In this document: in pieces, positions 1-8,165 of the stretch
Layout of the letters: each line of letters begins with the position of its first letter
How positions within the stretch are numbered: the stretch's first letter is position 1
From: Nitrospirota bacterium
Lineage (GTDB): Bacteria; Nitrospirota; Nitrospiria; Nitrospirales; UBA8639
Reading direction: 5' to 3'
Assembly (NCBI GenBank): GCA_029879555.1
Contig: JAOUQB010000001.1
Location: 1 to 25,586, forward strand
Length of the DNA: 25,586 nucleotides
Position numbers and translations under genes: made by a program
Notes under the pieces: generated by a model
Seen by the model: the letters and a program-made list of their open reading frames with translations, nothing else
What the model was told of the DNA's origin: nothing
Databases searched by the model: none

Positions 1-656
1 GCCGAGACCATGTGGGCCATGTCAGTTGGGGCTATATTGGCGGTGACCGTAATGACGCCTTTCCCACCAAGGGCCATCATGGGAAGTGTCAATGGATCAT
101 CACCGGATAGGATCAGAAAGTCTTGTTTGGAATGATGAATAATGTCTGAAACTTGTTGAAGTGATCCACTGCCTTCTTTAATGCCAATAATGTTGGGAAC
201 CTTCGATAGTCGGGCAGTGGTGGCTGGCAGCATATTCACGCTGGTGCGTCCGGGAATGTTGTAGAGAATTTGTGGCAGATCGACGGCTTTTGCTACGGCT
301 TCGAAATGCCGGAAGAGCCCTTCTTGTGTGGGCTTATTGTAATACGGGGTAATCAGAAGAGCGCCATCTGCTCCTACCGATTTAGCATGCTTGGTAAACA
401 GGATGGCTTCATCGGTGGAGTTAGACCCTGTGCCAGCAATAACCGGTATCCGTTTATTCACGACTTCGACGGTAACGGCGACGACGCGTTCATGCTCTTC
501 TGATGTCAGTGTGGCGGACTCACCAGTCGTTCCACAAGGCACAATGCCGTGAGTTCCGTGAGCAATTTGAAATTCAATGAGGTCAGCCATGGCCTTTTCA
601 TCGAACTTCCCCTTGGTAAATGGCGTGACGATAGCGACTAATGATCCAGAAAACAT
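1..656 (-). CDS. dapA: 4-hydroxy-tetrahydrodipicolinate synthase, C-terminus cut by window edge
   Basis: Condenses pyruvate with aspartate semialdehyde in the cytosol, the first committed step of the diaminopimelate/lysine pathway. I read about 218 codons from the ATG at 656-654; the remaining C-terminal part lies beyond base 1. Visible family landmarks are the GTTGE loop (residues 42-46), YYNKPTQ (105-111), the catalytic Tyr in YNIPGRT (Tyr132) and the Schiff-base Lys160 in GIKEGSG. An AAGGA ribosome site lies about 13 bases upstream and overlaps the stop codon of lysA, which ends 15 bases before this start. The two genes are therefore almost certainly co-transcribed. The start MFSGSLVAIVTPF matches the usual N-terminus of the family. 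dapB would be expected next, outside the window. Confidence 0.95.
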   Translation of the reverse strand, partial: MFSGSLVAIVTPFTKGKFDEKAMADLIEFQIAHGTHGIVPCGTTGESATLTSEEHERVVAVTVEVVNKRIPVIAGTGSNSTDEAILFTKHAKSVGADGALLITPYYNKPTQEGLFRHFEAVAKAVDLPQILYNIPGRTSVNMLPATTARLSKVPNIIGIKEGSGSLQQVSDIIHHSKQDFLILSGDDPLTLPMMALGGKGVITVTANIAPTDMAHMVS

Positions 657-671
657 GATTTCAGAAAATCC

Positions 672-1931
672 TTAGGAAAATATGTTGGGAATTGATTCTC
701 CACGAATCAAATCTTCGTAGGTTTCTCGTTCTCGAATCACCATCATCTTGTCGTCTTTGATGAGCACTTCTGGTGTTTTAGGTCTGGAGTTGTAATTGGA
801 GGCCATCGTAAATCCATAGGCTCCAGCACTCATGACTGCCAATAAGTCTCCTGATTGCGGCTGTGGCATTTTTCGGTCTTTGGCTAAGAAATCACCTGAT
901 TCACAAATGGGCCCCACGACGTCCACGGTATTGACAGGAGCTGATTCATTTTTGAGGACGGGCTGAATGTCATGATGTGCATCATACAAGCTCGGGCGAA
1001 GTAGATCATTCATCGCTGCGTCGACGATTACAAAATGCTTATTCGCGCCCTCTTTATTGTAGAGCACTTTCGTGACCAAGATTCCGGCATTGCCGACAAT
1101 CGATCGCCCTGGCTCCATGATAATGTGACACGAGGTAGTTTGGAGTAATGGAGAAATGGCTGCAGCCAGATCCGCAGGGTGTGGCGGGGTTTCGTCCGAA
1201 TAGGTGATTCCGAGACCTCCACCAATATTCATATAGCGAATATCGATTCCTTGAGCTTTCAATGACTGGATGAGATGTAAGACTTTTTTAATGGCGTCGA
1301 CAAATGGCGCCACTTGGGTGAGTTGTGAGCCGATATGGCAGTGCACCCCGACGACCTCAATGTGGGAAAGTTGGCTGGCAAGTGCAAACTCATTCAGGGC
1401 CTGATCCGCGGCAATACCAAATTTGCTTTTTTTCAATCCCGTGGAAATGTAGGGATGGGTTTGCGGGTCGATATCTGGATTGATGCGCAGCGCCACACGT
1501 GCCCGCAGTCCAATACTTTTGGCGACCTCATTGATTTGTTGGAGCTCACCAGCAGATTCGACATTGAACATGAGAATGTCAGACTCCAAGGCATAACGGA
1601 TTTCTTCAGGAGATTTTCCTACCCCGGCAAAGACCATCTTGTTCGAGGGCACTTCGGCCTTTAGCGCCCGAAACAATTCTCCGCCAGACACGATATCCAC
1701 TCCACTGCCTTCTTTGGCCAAGAGCTTCAAGATGGCAATGTTGGAGTTGGCCTTCATGGCATAGGCGATGATATGGGGAATGTCCTGAAAGGCGCCATCG
1801 AAGGCATGGAAATGACGGTGGATCGTGCGATGGCTATAGATATAGCACGGTGTGCCTACTTGCTCGACAATGTGTTGAATGGAGACTTCTTCACAAAAAA
1901 GTTCTCCTCCTTTGTAGTGGAAGTCATGCAT
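672..1931 (-). CDS. lysA: Diaminopimelate decarboxylase
   Basis: PLP enzyme that decarboxylates meso-diaminopimelate to L-lysine, the last step of lysine synthesis. The product is 419 residues from the ATG at 1931-1929, the usual family length. Seen in the sequence: PLP-binding Lys60 in YAMKAN, the HIGSQ motif, the GGGLGI phosphate-binding loop, EPGRSIVG, and the catalytic Cys in CESGDFL. The frame stays open a further 16 codons upstream, but the residues from MHDFHYKGGEL onward match the family start. This ATG overlaps the end of the upstream radical SAM gene by 8 bases (ATGCATGA), which suggests translational coupling. dapA follows 15 bases downstream. Confidence 0.96.
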   Translation of the reverse strand: MHDFHYKGGELFCEEVSIQHIVEQVGTPCYIYSHRTIHRHFHAFDGAFQDIPHIIAYAMKANSNIAILKLLAKEGSGVDIVSGGELFRALKAEVPSNKMVFAGVGKSPEEIRYALESDILMFNVESAGELQQINEVAKSIGLRARVALRINPDIDPQTHPYISTGLKKSKFGIAADQALNEFALASQLSHIEVVGVHCHIGSQLTQVAPFVDAIKKVLHLIQSLKAQGIDIRYMNIGGGLGITYSDETPPHPADLAAAISPLLQTTSCHIIMEPGRSIVGNAGILVTKVLYNKEGANKHFVIVDAAMNDLLRPSLYDAHHDIQPVLKNESAPVNTVDVVGPICESGDFLAKDRKMPQPQSGDLLAVMSAGAYGFTMASNYNSRPKTPEVLIKDDKMMVIRERETYEDLIRGESIPNIFS

Positions 1932-3801
1932 GGCTCGGGCTCTCTTCAAAGATGTCCCAATCAACAAGGGCCATTTCATTTATGGTTGTTTGGAACGCTT
2001 CTTTTAATTTTCGATAGCGTAAATTGGCATGAGGAGTAATAGCTTTCAGGATTTCCCCATCTAACAACGTTTGAATCGCTTTAGGCGTGGCATGCTTGAG
2101 ATGTTCAAAGTTGACGACGATGTCCATTTTGGCATCCTGGGCAGCTTGTTTAATACGCGTCAAGAGTTCTCGGGCGTTCAGATGGTCTAACGTTCCTTCC
2201 AACTCAATGAACAAGGCCGCAAAGGCATCGTGCCGACGGGCTTTGACATTTAAACACAGGTCCTGCTTTTTTGCCGGTTGGGATGCCTGTGGGAACAGGG
2301 CATTTGGAATCAATTGCTGGGTTTCAAATGTGGGAAGTCTCGCCTCGAGATTTTTGAGGACGCTCGCGATGGGCGATAATCGACCTTGTGGCGTTGATCT
2401 CCGAATGAGTTTCCGAAATTCCCAATTCATTTCGAGTCGAGGAATAAGCCGTTGGCTGGTATGGGCCACCCGTTTCCAGATACAAGGCCAGGAATAAAAT
2501 TCATGGTTGGCCCAAAAAAATCCTTCCTGTAGTTGTTCCGGTGTCATGCGTTTGGGTGTGTAGACCACATGCTTGCCGTCATACTTTGACCAATCTCGAT
2601 CAAAGATCCGTCCTTCCCGTTCATACCGTTCAAATAGGGCGGTACCTGGAAGCGGGGTCAGCACATTGAAATAGGCCAGTTCCAATTTATTGCGTGTGAG
2701 AAAATTAATGGCCGTCTCAAATACCGATTCGTCATCGTTGTCAAAGCCAAACACGATACCTGGGTTCACCATGATGCCATGATCGTGAAACATTTTAATT
2801 TGATCTTCAAATTTGCGTACTTGATTAAACCCTTTGTTTGTTTCGCCTAAGGAATCTACTGAGAGCGACTCGAGCCCCACAAAGACTGAGACGCATCCGC
2901 TGTCGGCGGCCAATTTCACCATGTCAGGATCGTCTCCCAGGAACATCGTGGATTGGCAGCCCCATTTAATGTTGAGAGATTTCAAGGCTTCCCACAGTTC
3001 GCGGCAATAGGCACGGTGGCTATTATGTAAATCATCGACAAAAGCGACAATAGACCCTTCTTCCAACCCGACCCAAATTTTCAACGACGTTGAAATCGCA
3101 TTTAAGAGAGAGCCCTGTGTCATGCGTTCAACGATATCTGAACGAAGCCATTCTTTGGCATGTTTCAATTCTGCGATCACCTCTGGAACCGGACGGCGGC
3201 GTGTCGTTTTCCCATTAAACGGCGATACGCTGCAGAACTCGCAATCAAAATGACACCCCCGAGTCGTAAAGCTGCATAATCTTGTCATGTACGAATCGGG
3301 GCTGAGTAATTCGATCCGTGGGGGTTTATAGTCACTCAAGTCTGGGAATTGATCCATACGATAGATACGCTTCAAGGCCCCTGCTTCGACATCTGCAACC
3401 ACTTGTGGCCAGAGGTCTTCAGCTTCTCCACAGACAATCGCATCGCAATGTTGCAGGGCTTCATCGGGACAATAGGTGGGGTGGACGCCTCCGAGCACCA
3501 CTTTTTTCCCACGGGCGCGAAATTCATCCGCAATTTCGTAGGCGCGTGGGGCGTAGCAGGTCATCACGGATAAGCCGACTAAGTCACAGGGCGTCTCAAA
3601 ATTAATGTCGGCGGTTGCTTCGTCCACCAGTTCGATATCCCATGTTGATGGAGTGTAGGCGGCAATGACTGGCAACGAGAGCTTGGGAAACCAAATAGAT
3701 CGGCGTTCACTCGCCGTCATATGGTACGGATTATTGCGTGGGTAAGGATCTAATAAGAGGAGCTTGGGGCGTGTCACATTGGGGGATTCTGTTATAGGCA
3801 T
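1924..3801 (-). CDS. B12-binding-domain radical SAM protein with a STAS-like C-terminal domain
   Basis: Product of 625 residues. Residues about 12-145 form a cobalamin-binding-like Rossmann domain without the DxHxxG motif. The radical SAM cluster motif CxxxCxxC is Cys183, Cys187, Cys190, followed by the TIM-barrel core (VFVGLES, NPGIVFGFD) and a tail with MTPEQLQEGFFWA as in DUF4070-type members. Two things are odd. A stretch of about 30 residues (roughly 217-248) interrupts the usual run between the helix after the cluster and the FVDD strand. Residues about 518-605 also look like a STAS domain (ELEGTLDHLNA, then DIVVNFEHLKH). The substrate is unknown; relatives include methyltransferases acting on hopanoids, lipids and tetrapyrroles. 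I chose the ATG at 3801 because TTGGAG sits about 11 bases upstream and the B12 domain begins soon after. The gene lies between the lipoprotein gene (99-base gap) and lysA (8-base overlap), so it is probably expressed with them. Confidence 0.85.
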   Translation of the reverse strand: MPITESPNVTRPKLLLLDPYPRNNPYHMTASERRSIWFPKLSLPVIAAYTPSTWDIELVDEATADINFETPCDLVGLSVMTCYAPRAYEIADEFRARGKKVVLGGVHPTYCPDEALQHCDAIVCGEAEDLWPQVVADVEAGALKRIYRMDQFPDLSDYKPPRIELLSPDSYMTRLCSFTTRGCHFDCEFCSVSPFNGKTTRRRPVPEVIAELKHAKEWLRSDIVERMTQGSLLNAISTSLKIWVGLEEGSIVAFVDDLHNSHRAYCRELWEALKSLNIKWGCQSTMFLGDDPDMVKLAADSGCVSVFVGLESLSVDSLGETNKGFNQVRKFEDQIKMFHDHGIMVNPGIVFGFDNDDESVFETAINFLTRNKLELAYFNVLTPLPGTALFERYEREGRIFDRDWSKYDGKHVVYTPKRMTPEQLQEGFFWANHEFYSWPCIWKRVAHTSQRLIPRLEMNWEFRKLIRRSTPQGRLSPIASVLKNLEARLPTFETQQLIPNALFPQASQPAKKQDLCLNVKARRHDAFAALFIELEGTLDHLNARELLTRIKQAAQDAKMDIVVNFEHLKHATPKAIQTLLDGEILKAITPHANLRYRKLKEAFQTTINEMALVDWDIFEESPSHA

Positions 3802-3900
3802 GAATTTAATTCTCCAAAACGAAGTGGTATCAAATAAAAAGAAGGTAATTCTAACGTGAATGCTGCCCCGTGAACAAACATTTGTCACCCGTTTGGGGTC

Positions 3901-4152
3901 TCATCGCGTTCCAATCGGATAGAAAGTCGGCAGTTCTACCCTTTCTTGCTCAACCGGAGTGGTTTCATCTTCGGTGAGGGTGGCTTCAGATTGAGCATTC
4001 TCTTGCTGCTGCTTTCTCACTTTGGCTTCGATCCCCACATCTTCTGGTGGAATAGGCGATCCGACGGCTCCACAGCCCATCATACAGGTGAATACGACCA
4101 TGACGCCCGACGAACCCATGAAGTTGGCAAACTTCGGAGACAAGGAACTCAT
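3901..4152 (-). CDS. Small lipoprotein, LptM (YifL)-like
   Basis: Predicted 83-residue lipoprotein. A short N-terminus is followed by a hydrophobic stretch (VMVVFT) and a lipobox-like CMMGC, so Cys would be lipidated. It is followed by GAVGSPIPPE, which resembles the CGxxGPxxxP signature of LptM/YifL lipoproteins. The remainder is acidic and low-complexity and ends LPTFYPIGTR. LptM helps mature the LptD outer-membrane LPS translocon in proteobacteria; that role here is an inference from the motif and from the known habit of such genes sitting next to lysA. The ATG at 4152-4150 overlaps the argH stop as ATGA, which decides the start. A frame open further upstream overlaps argH and is unlikely to be used. 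Confidence 0.7.
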   Translation of the reverse strand: MSSLSPKFANFMGSSGVMVVFTCMMGCGAVGSPIPPEDVGIEAKVRKQQQENAQSEATLTEDETTPVEQERVELPTFYPIGTR

Positions 4153-5636
4153 GTGGCACGCTTTTTCTTGCTGGATGTTCGAGAGTTGCCCTGCAACGCC
4201 GTCTTCCAATACTTGAGTTGTGAAGCCACTTGATCCGACGCTGTTCCTCCTACCACATTTTTCTGGTTAATGGCCGCGCTTGGGCTTAAGACGTCAACAG
4301 CGTTTTTGTCAAATGAAGGAGACGCCTTGAATAAGTCTTGAGGGGTGAGATCAAGGAGGTCTTTGCCCTTGGCTAAGCATTCCCCAACCAAATTCCCAAC
4401 AATATGATGCGATTCGCGAAAAGGCACACCTCGTTTGACGAGGTAGTCAGCTAGTTCGGTCGCGAGAAGAAACCCTTCAGAGACGGCCCTGTTCATGGGT
4501 TCCGGTCTAACGGTTAGTTGAGACAAAAGTTCTGCGTAGATTTTGACTGATGTGGTGACGGTATCAATGGTGTCAAATAAGGGTTCTTTGTCTTCTTGGA
4601 GATCACGATTATAGCTGAGGGGCAAGCCTTTGACCGTTGTCAGGAGACTAAATAAATGTCCGTATACTCTGCCAGTTTTTCCTCGAATAAGCTCAGGGAT
4701 ATCCGGGTTTTTTTTCTGAGGCATCATACTGCTGCCTGTGCAAAACCCATCGGGAAGATCGACGAATTGAAATTCTTGAGAAGACCACAAGATCAGTTCT
4801 TCGCTTAGACGGGAAAGATGCATCATGAGAATGGCGCATCCGCTTTGGACTTCGATCACAAAATCCCGGTCGGAGACAGCATCTAAGCTATTTTGGGTAA
4901 TGGCGGGAAACTTCAATAGGGCGGCTGTATAGTGGCGATCAATGGGGTAATTGGTTCCTGCGGGGGCTCCGGACCCCAAAGGCATCACATTGATTCGGAC
5001 CAAGGCATCATGCAGTCGGCCTTTGTCTCGTTCCACCATTTCCACATAGGCGAGCGCGTGATGGGCAAATAAGACTGGTTGGGCTCGTTGCAAATGGGTG
5101 TAGCCCGGCATCATGACCCCTTTATATCGTTCGGCCAAAGTCACAAGCGATCGTTGCAGTCGACAGAGGTCTTGTTGCAAATGCTGAAGGACGTCACGAA
5201 GATAGAGTCGAAGATCCAGAGTTATTTGATCATTACGACTGCGCCCGGTATGCAGCTTTCCCCCAAGGGGGCCAATAAGCTGGGTGAGCCTTCTTTCGAT
5301 GCTCATGTGCACATCTTCGTCTTTCACCTTCCATGGATGTCGTCCGGCACGGATGTCTTCTCGAATGCCATGCAGGCCTTTGATGATCGTCTGGCTTTCG
5401 CGAGAAGATAAGACCTTGGCTCGTTGCAAAGTCTTGCAATGGGCGACACTGCCTTCGATATCGTATTCGTAGAGGCGGCAATCAAATCCAATGGACGCTG
5501 TGAACGATTCCACCAATGCGTCGGTCTGTCCTTGGAAACGCCCTCCCCAGAGCTTTGACGGATCTGACTTTTTCGGGGACGTGCCTCGGGATTTCGATTG
5601 AGTGGGGCTTGGTGATTTTGATCGAGAAGTCTTCAT
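4149..5636 (-). CDS. argH: Argininosuccinate lyase
   Basis: Splits argininosuccinate into arginine and fumarate, the last step of arginine synthesis (cytosolic tetramer). The product is 495 residues from the ATG at 5636. Landmarks: core start LWGGRF (29-34), GRSRNDQ (131-137), GYTHLQRAQP (178-187) and the fumarase/lyase signature GSSMMPQKKNP (301-311) with the catalytic Ser. Residues 1-28 are a Ser/Lys/Pro-rich extension not found in typical ArgH of about 460 residues. An in-frame TTG at 5684 would lengthen it further, and I see no good ribosome site for either start. It lies 169 bases downstream of argF, where argG might have been expected, and overlaps the lipoprotein gene by 4 bases. Confidence 0.95.
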   Translation of the reverse strand: MKTSRSKSPSPTQSKSRGTSPKKSDPSKLWGGRFQGQTDALVESFTASIGFDCRLYEYDIEGSVAHCKTLQRAKVLSSRESQTIIKGLHGIREDIRAGRHPWKVKDEDVHMSIERRLTQLIGPLGGKLHTGRSRNDQITLDLRLYLRDVLQHLQQDLCRLQRSLVTLAERYKGVMMPGYTHLQRAQPVLFAHHALAYVEMVERDKGRLHDALVRINVMPLGSGAPAGTNYPIDRHYTAALLKFPAITQNSLDAVSDRDFVIEVQSGCAILMMHLSRLSEELILWSSQEFQFVDLPDGFCTGSSMMPQKKNPDIPELIRGKTGRVYGHLFSLLTTVKGLPLSYNRDLQEDKEPLFDTIDTVTTSVKIYAELLSQLTVRPEPMNRAVSEGFLLATELADYLVKRGVPFRESHHIVGNLVGECLAKGKDLLDLTPQDLFKASPSFDKNAVDVLSPSAAINQKNVVGGTASDQVASQLKYWKTALQGNSRTSSKKKRAT

Positions 5637-5805
5637 CAGAATGAGCGTGTGCGAGTTATTGGGAATGTTCTTGTTGGGGATCAATATTCATCGATGGTTT
5701 ATCTCCGACGAAAGAAGGAAACATGGTTTGACACAGATTCATTTTTTACCTATGCCCATGATTAACCTTTCCAAGTCTTTGGATTGGGTCAAGGAGTCAT
5801 GCGGT
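5637..5805. other. argF-argH spacer, no gene
   Basis: No open frame here resembles argG or any other protein. I see no convincing promoter or terminator. The spacer is longer than the other junctions in this run (3 bases or overlaps), so an independent signal or a lost gene is possible. Confidence 0.5.
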
Positions 5806-6798
5806 CTACTTTCCTAGCCATTCCAGCAAAATGGCTTTTTGTACGTGGAGGCGATTCTCCGCCTGGTCTAAGACGACAGATTGGGGTCCATCTAACACCT
5901 CAGCGGTAATTTCTTCACCTCGGTGTGCCGGTAAACAATGAAGAACTACCGCATTGGGCTTGGCCTGTTTCAGTAACTGACTATTCACTTGATAGGGGGC
6001 AAATGCGGCCATGCGTGCTTGAGATTCCTCTTCTTGCCCCATACTGATCCACACATCGGTGTATATCGCATCAGCTTGCCTGGCGGCGATCATTGGATCA
6101 TGGGTGATTTCAATTCTGGCCCCAGTCTGAGCGCCATCGGCTCTAGCCTGTTTCACAATGGTGCTATCCGGTTCGTATCCTGGGGGACATCCCACAGAGA
6201 CATGCATTCCTACTTTGGCTCCAATTTCCAGAAGCGAATGCGTAATATTGTTCCCATCGCCAATGTAGGCTAACTTTAATCCTTTTGCGCGTCCTTTTTT
6301 TTCCACTATGGTGAGAAGGTCAGCGAGGGCCTGGCAAGGATGGCAATGATCAGTCAACCCATTAATCACCGGGATGGACGTATATCGGGCCCATTCTTCC
6401 AAAGCTGATTGGTCGAAGGTTCTCACGACTAACCCATCGACGTAACGAGAGAGGACTTTGGCTGTGTCCGCTAAACTTTCCCCTCGGCTGAGCTGTATTT
6501 TTTCTGAGGCCAAGAAGAGAGCTTGGCCACCGAGTTGGTTCATGCCAGCTTCAAAGGAGACCCGGGTGCGAGTTGAGGGTTTTTCAAATATGAGTCCTAG
6601 CGTTTTCCCCTTGAGAGGGAAAGTCGGTCGGGTTTTGCCGTGAGCCGCTTTCAATTTTTTAGCCAGTTTGATCAGGTCGCCAATTTTATTCCTGGGAATG
6701 TCAGCTACCGTCAAGAGGTCTTTGGGAAGTGGTGACGCCTTGCTTCGGGAGGCAGAACTGGAGCGAGGACTCTGGGTAGAAGGACGAACTGAAGTCAT
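5806..6798 (-). CDS. argF: Ornithine carbamoyltransferase
   Basis: Transfers the carbamoyl group of carbamoyl phosphate to ornithine, giving citrulline. The product is 330 residues. The carbamoyl phosphate site STRTR is at 75-79, HPCQ at 153-156, the SMG loop of ornithine binding in DVWISMG, and the catalytic HCLPAHRG follows near residue 288. These indicate true OTCase rather than acetyl- or succinyl-ornithine transcarbamylase. The first 25 residues form a Ser/Arg-rich low-complexity extension not needed for the fold, much as in ArgH. The ATG lies 3 bases after the argD stop codon, so the two are read as one operon. Confidence 0.96.
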   Translation of the reverse strand: MTSVRPSTQSPRSSSASRSKASPLPKDLLTVADIPRNKIGDLIKLAKKLKAAHGKTRPTFPLKGKTLGLIFEKPSTRTRVSFEAGMNQLGGQALFLASEKIQLSRGESLADTAKVLSRYVDGLVVRTFDQSALEEWARYTSIPVINGLTDHCHPCQALADLLTIVEKKGRAKGLKLAYIGDGNNITHSLLEIGAKVGMHVSVGCPPGYEPDSTIVKQARADGAQTGARIEITHDPMIAARQADAIYTDVWISMGQEEESQARMAAFAPYQVNSQLLKQAKPNAVVLHCLPAHRGEEITAEVLDGPQSVVLDQAENRLHVQKAILLEWLGK

Positions 6799-6801
6799 TC
6801 G

Positions 6802-7995
6802 TTATTTTCGTCTGGAAAGGACGTCAGAAAGGACAGTCAGCAAACGATCAATTTGCTGGTGGCTTATGATGAAGGGAGGCACGAACCGGAGCACATGGCC
6901 CATTGTGCAATTAATAAGCACGCGACGTTCCAGGCATTCCATGACCAGTGGTTTTCCGTCAATGGATAATTCTAGCCCTCGCAACAGACCCATGCCTCGG
7001 GTTTCCCTAATACAAGAAAACTTTTCGGCAAGCGTGGCTAACCCTTTTGCTAAGTACTCACCAGCTAGACGACCTTGTTCCAGTTTGCGCCCATCCAAAA
7101 GCAAGTCTAATACTTTTAGGGCTGCGGCACAGGCCAATGGATTCCCGCCAAACGTGGATGCGTGTGTACCGGGTTGAAAAGCAGCAGCCACAGTGTCTAT
7201 GGCGAGACAAGCCCCAATCGGGACTCCTCCGCCTAGACCTTTGGCCAACGTCATAATATCCGGTTGAATGCCGAATTGTTCATAGGCGAATAAGGTTCCT
7301 GTCCGTCCCATCCCTGTCTGAACTTCATCAAAAATCAGAAGAATTTGTCGTTCGTCACAAAGCTTCCGAACCTTTCTCATGTAATCGGCGTCAGGAACAA
7401 TCACGCCTCCTTCAGCTTGTATGGGTTCGAGCATGATCGCTGCAGTTTGTGGTGTCAGGGTGGCTTCTAATGCGTCGAAATCCTTAAAAGGAGCGTACCG
7501 GAATCCTGGTACCATGGGGCCAAATCCTTCTTGTAAGGCTGGTTGGCCTGTGGCCGTGAGGCTAGCCAACGTCCGTCCATGAAAGGATTGCTGCATGGTC
7601 AAAATTTCAAAGCGGTTAGGGCCGAAAGTTGTCGTAGCATAACGCCTGGCTAACTTTATTGCGGCTTCATTGGCTTCCGCCCCGCTGTTACAAAAAAATA
7701 CCTTATCGGCAAAGGAATGCTCGACGAGCCGTTGAGCCAATTGCGTTTGTGGTTCGGTATAAAACAAATTGGAGGTATGGATCAGTTGTCGGGCTTGTCG
7801 AGTAATGGCTTCAACAATGTCCGGATGAGCATGGCCCAGAATATTCACGGCAATGCCGGCCACACAATCAAGATATTCCCGGCCTTCGGCGTCGTAGACT
7901 AGGCACCCTTGGCCACGTTCAATAGTTAACGGGAGCCGGGTATAGGTATTCATCAAATACCGCGCTGCGTTTTCTTGTATTTGAGTCGCCATCAT
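6802..7995 (-). CDS. argD: Acetylornithine/succinyldiaminopimelate aminotransferase family
   Basis: PLP-dependent class III aminotransferase, 397 residues. It converts N-acetylornithine to N-acetylglutamate semialdehyde and back, and may also serve the succinyl-DAP step, which would fit its sharing a run with lysA and dapA. Visible: SGAEANE (104-110) for phosphate binding, DEVQTGMGRTG (223-233) and the PLP Lys252 in LAKGLGGG. Two adjacent ATG codons (7995 and 7992) are possible starts, with no strong ribosome site for either. It is the first gene of the minus-strand run that continues through argF and argH. The nearest upstream gene on this strand is the desaturase, 170 bases away. Confidence 0.95.
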   Translation of the reverse strand: MMATQIQENAARYLMNTYTRLPLTIERGQGCLVYDAEGREYLDCVAGIAVNILGHAHPDIVEAITRQARQLIHTSNLFYTEPQTQLAQRLVEHSFADKVFFCNSGAEANEAAIKLARRYATTTFGPNRFEILTMQQSFHGRTLASLTATGQPALQEGFGPMVPGFRYAPFKDFDALEATLTPQTAAIMLEPIQAEGGVIVPDADYMRKVRKLCDERQILLIFDEVQTGMGRTGTLFAYEQFGIQPDIMTLAKGLGGGVPIGACLAIDTVAAAFQPGTHASTFGGNPLACAAALKVLDLLLDGRKLEQGRLAGEYLAKGLATLAEKFSCIRETRGMGLLRGLELSIDGKPLVMECLERRVLINCTMGHVLRFVPPFIISHQQIDRLLTVLSDVLSRRK

Positions 7996-8165
7996 GTATC
8001 AAAAACCCGCGTGAATACAGGCGAATTTATCATAGGACTTCTTCTTTCCGCAATTATTCTTGGCAAGAAGGCCTACATGTCCTAGCTTAGCGAAAAGAAC
8101 CTCAAGAGGAAAACGACTTTGGAGAGTACCTGAACGAGGGCTTTAGAGAGGATGGGGTTAAGCCG

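Noticed and set aside
2087-2497. A 136-codon plus-strand frame opposite the radical SAM gene
   Set aside because: Antisense shadow of a well-supported gene, without domains or a ribosome site.
3866-3898. CCCC...GGGG hairpin just after the lipoprotein gene
   Set aside because: Short and bulged stem with no T-run; too weak to call an attenuator or terminator.
5806-6798. argF as acetyl- or succinyl-ornithine carbamoyltransferase
   Set aside because: The SMG loop and HCLP pattern match ordinary ornithine carbamoyltransferase.
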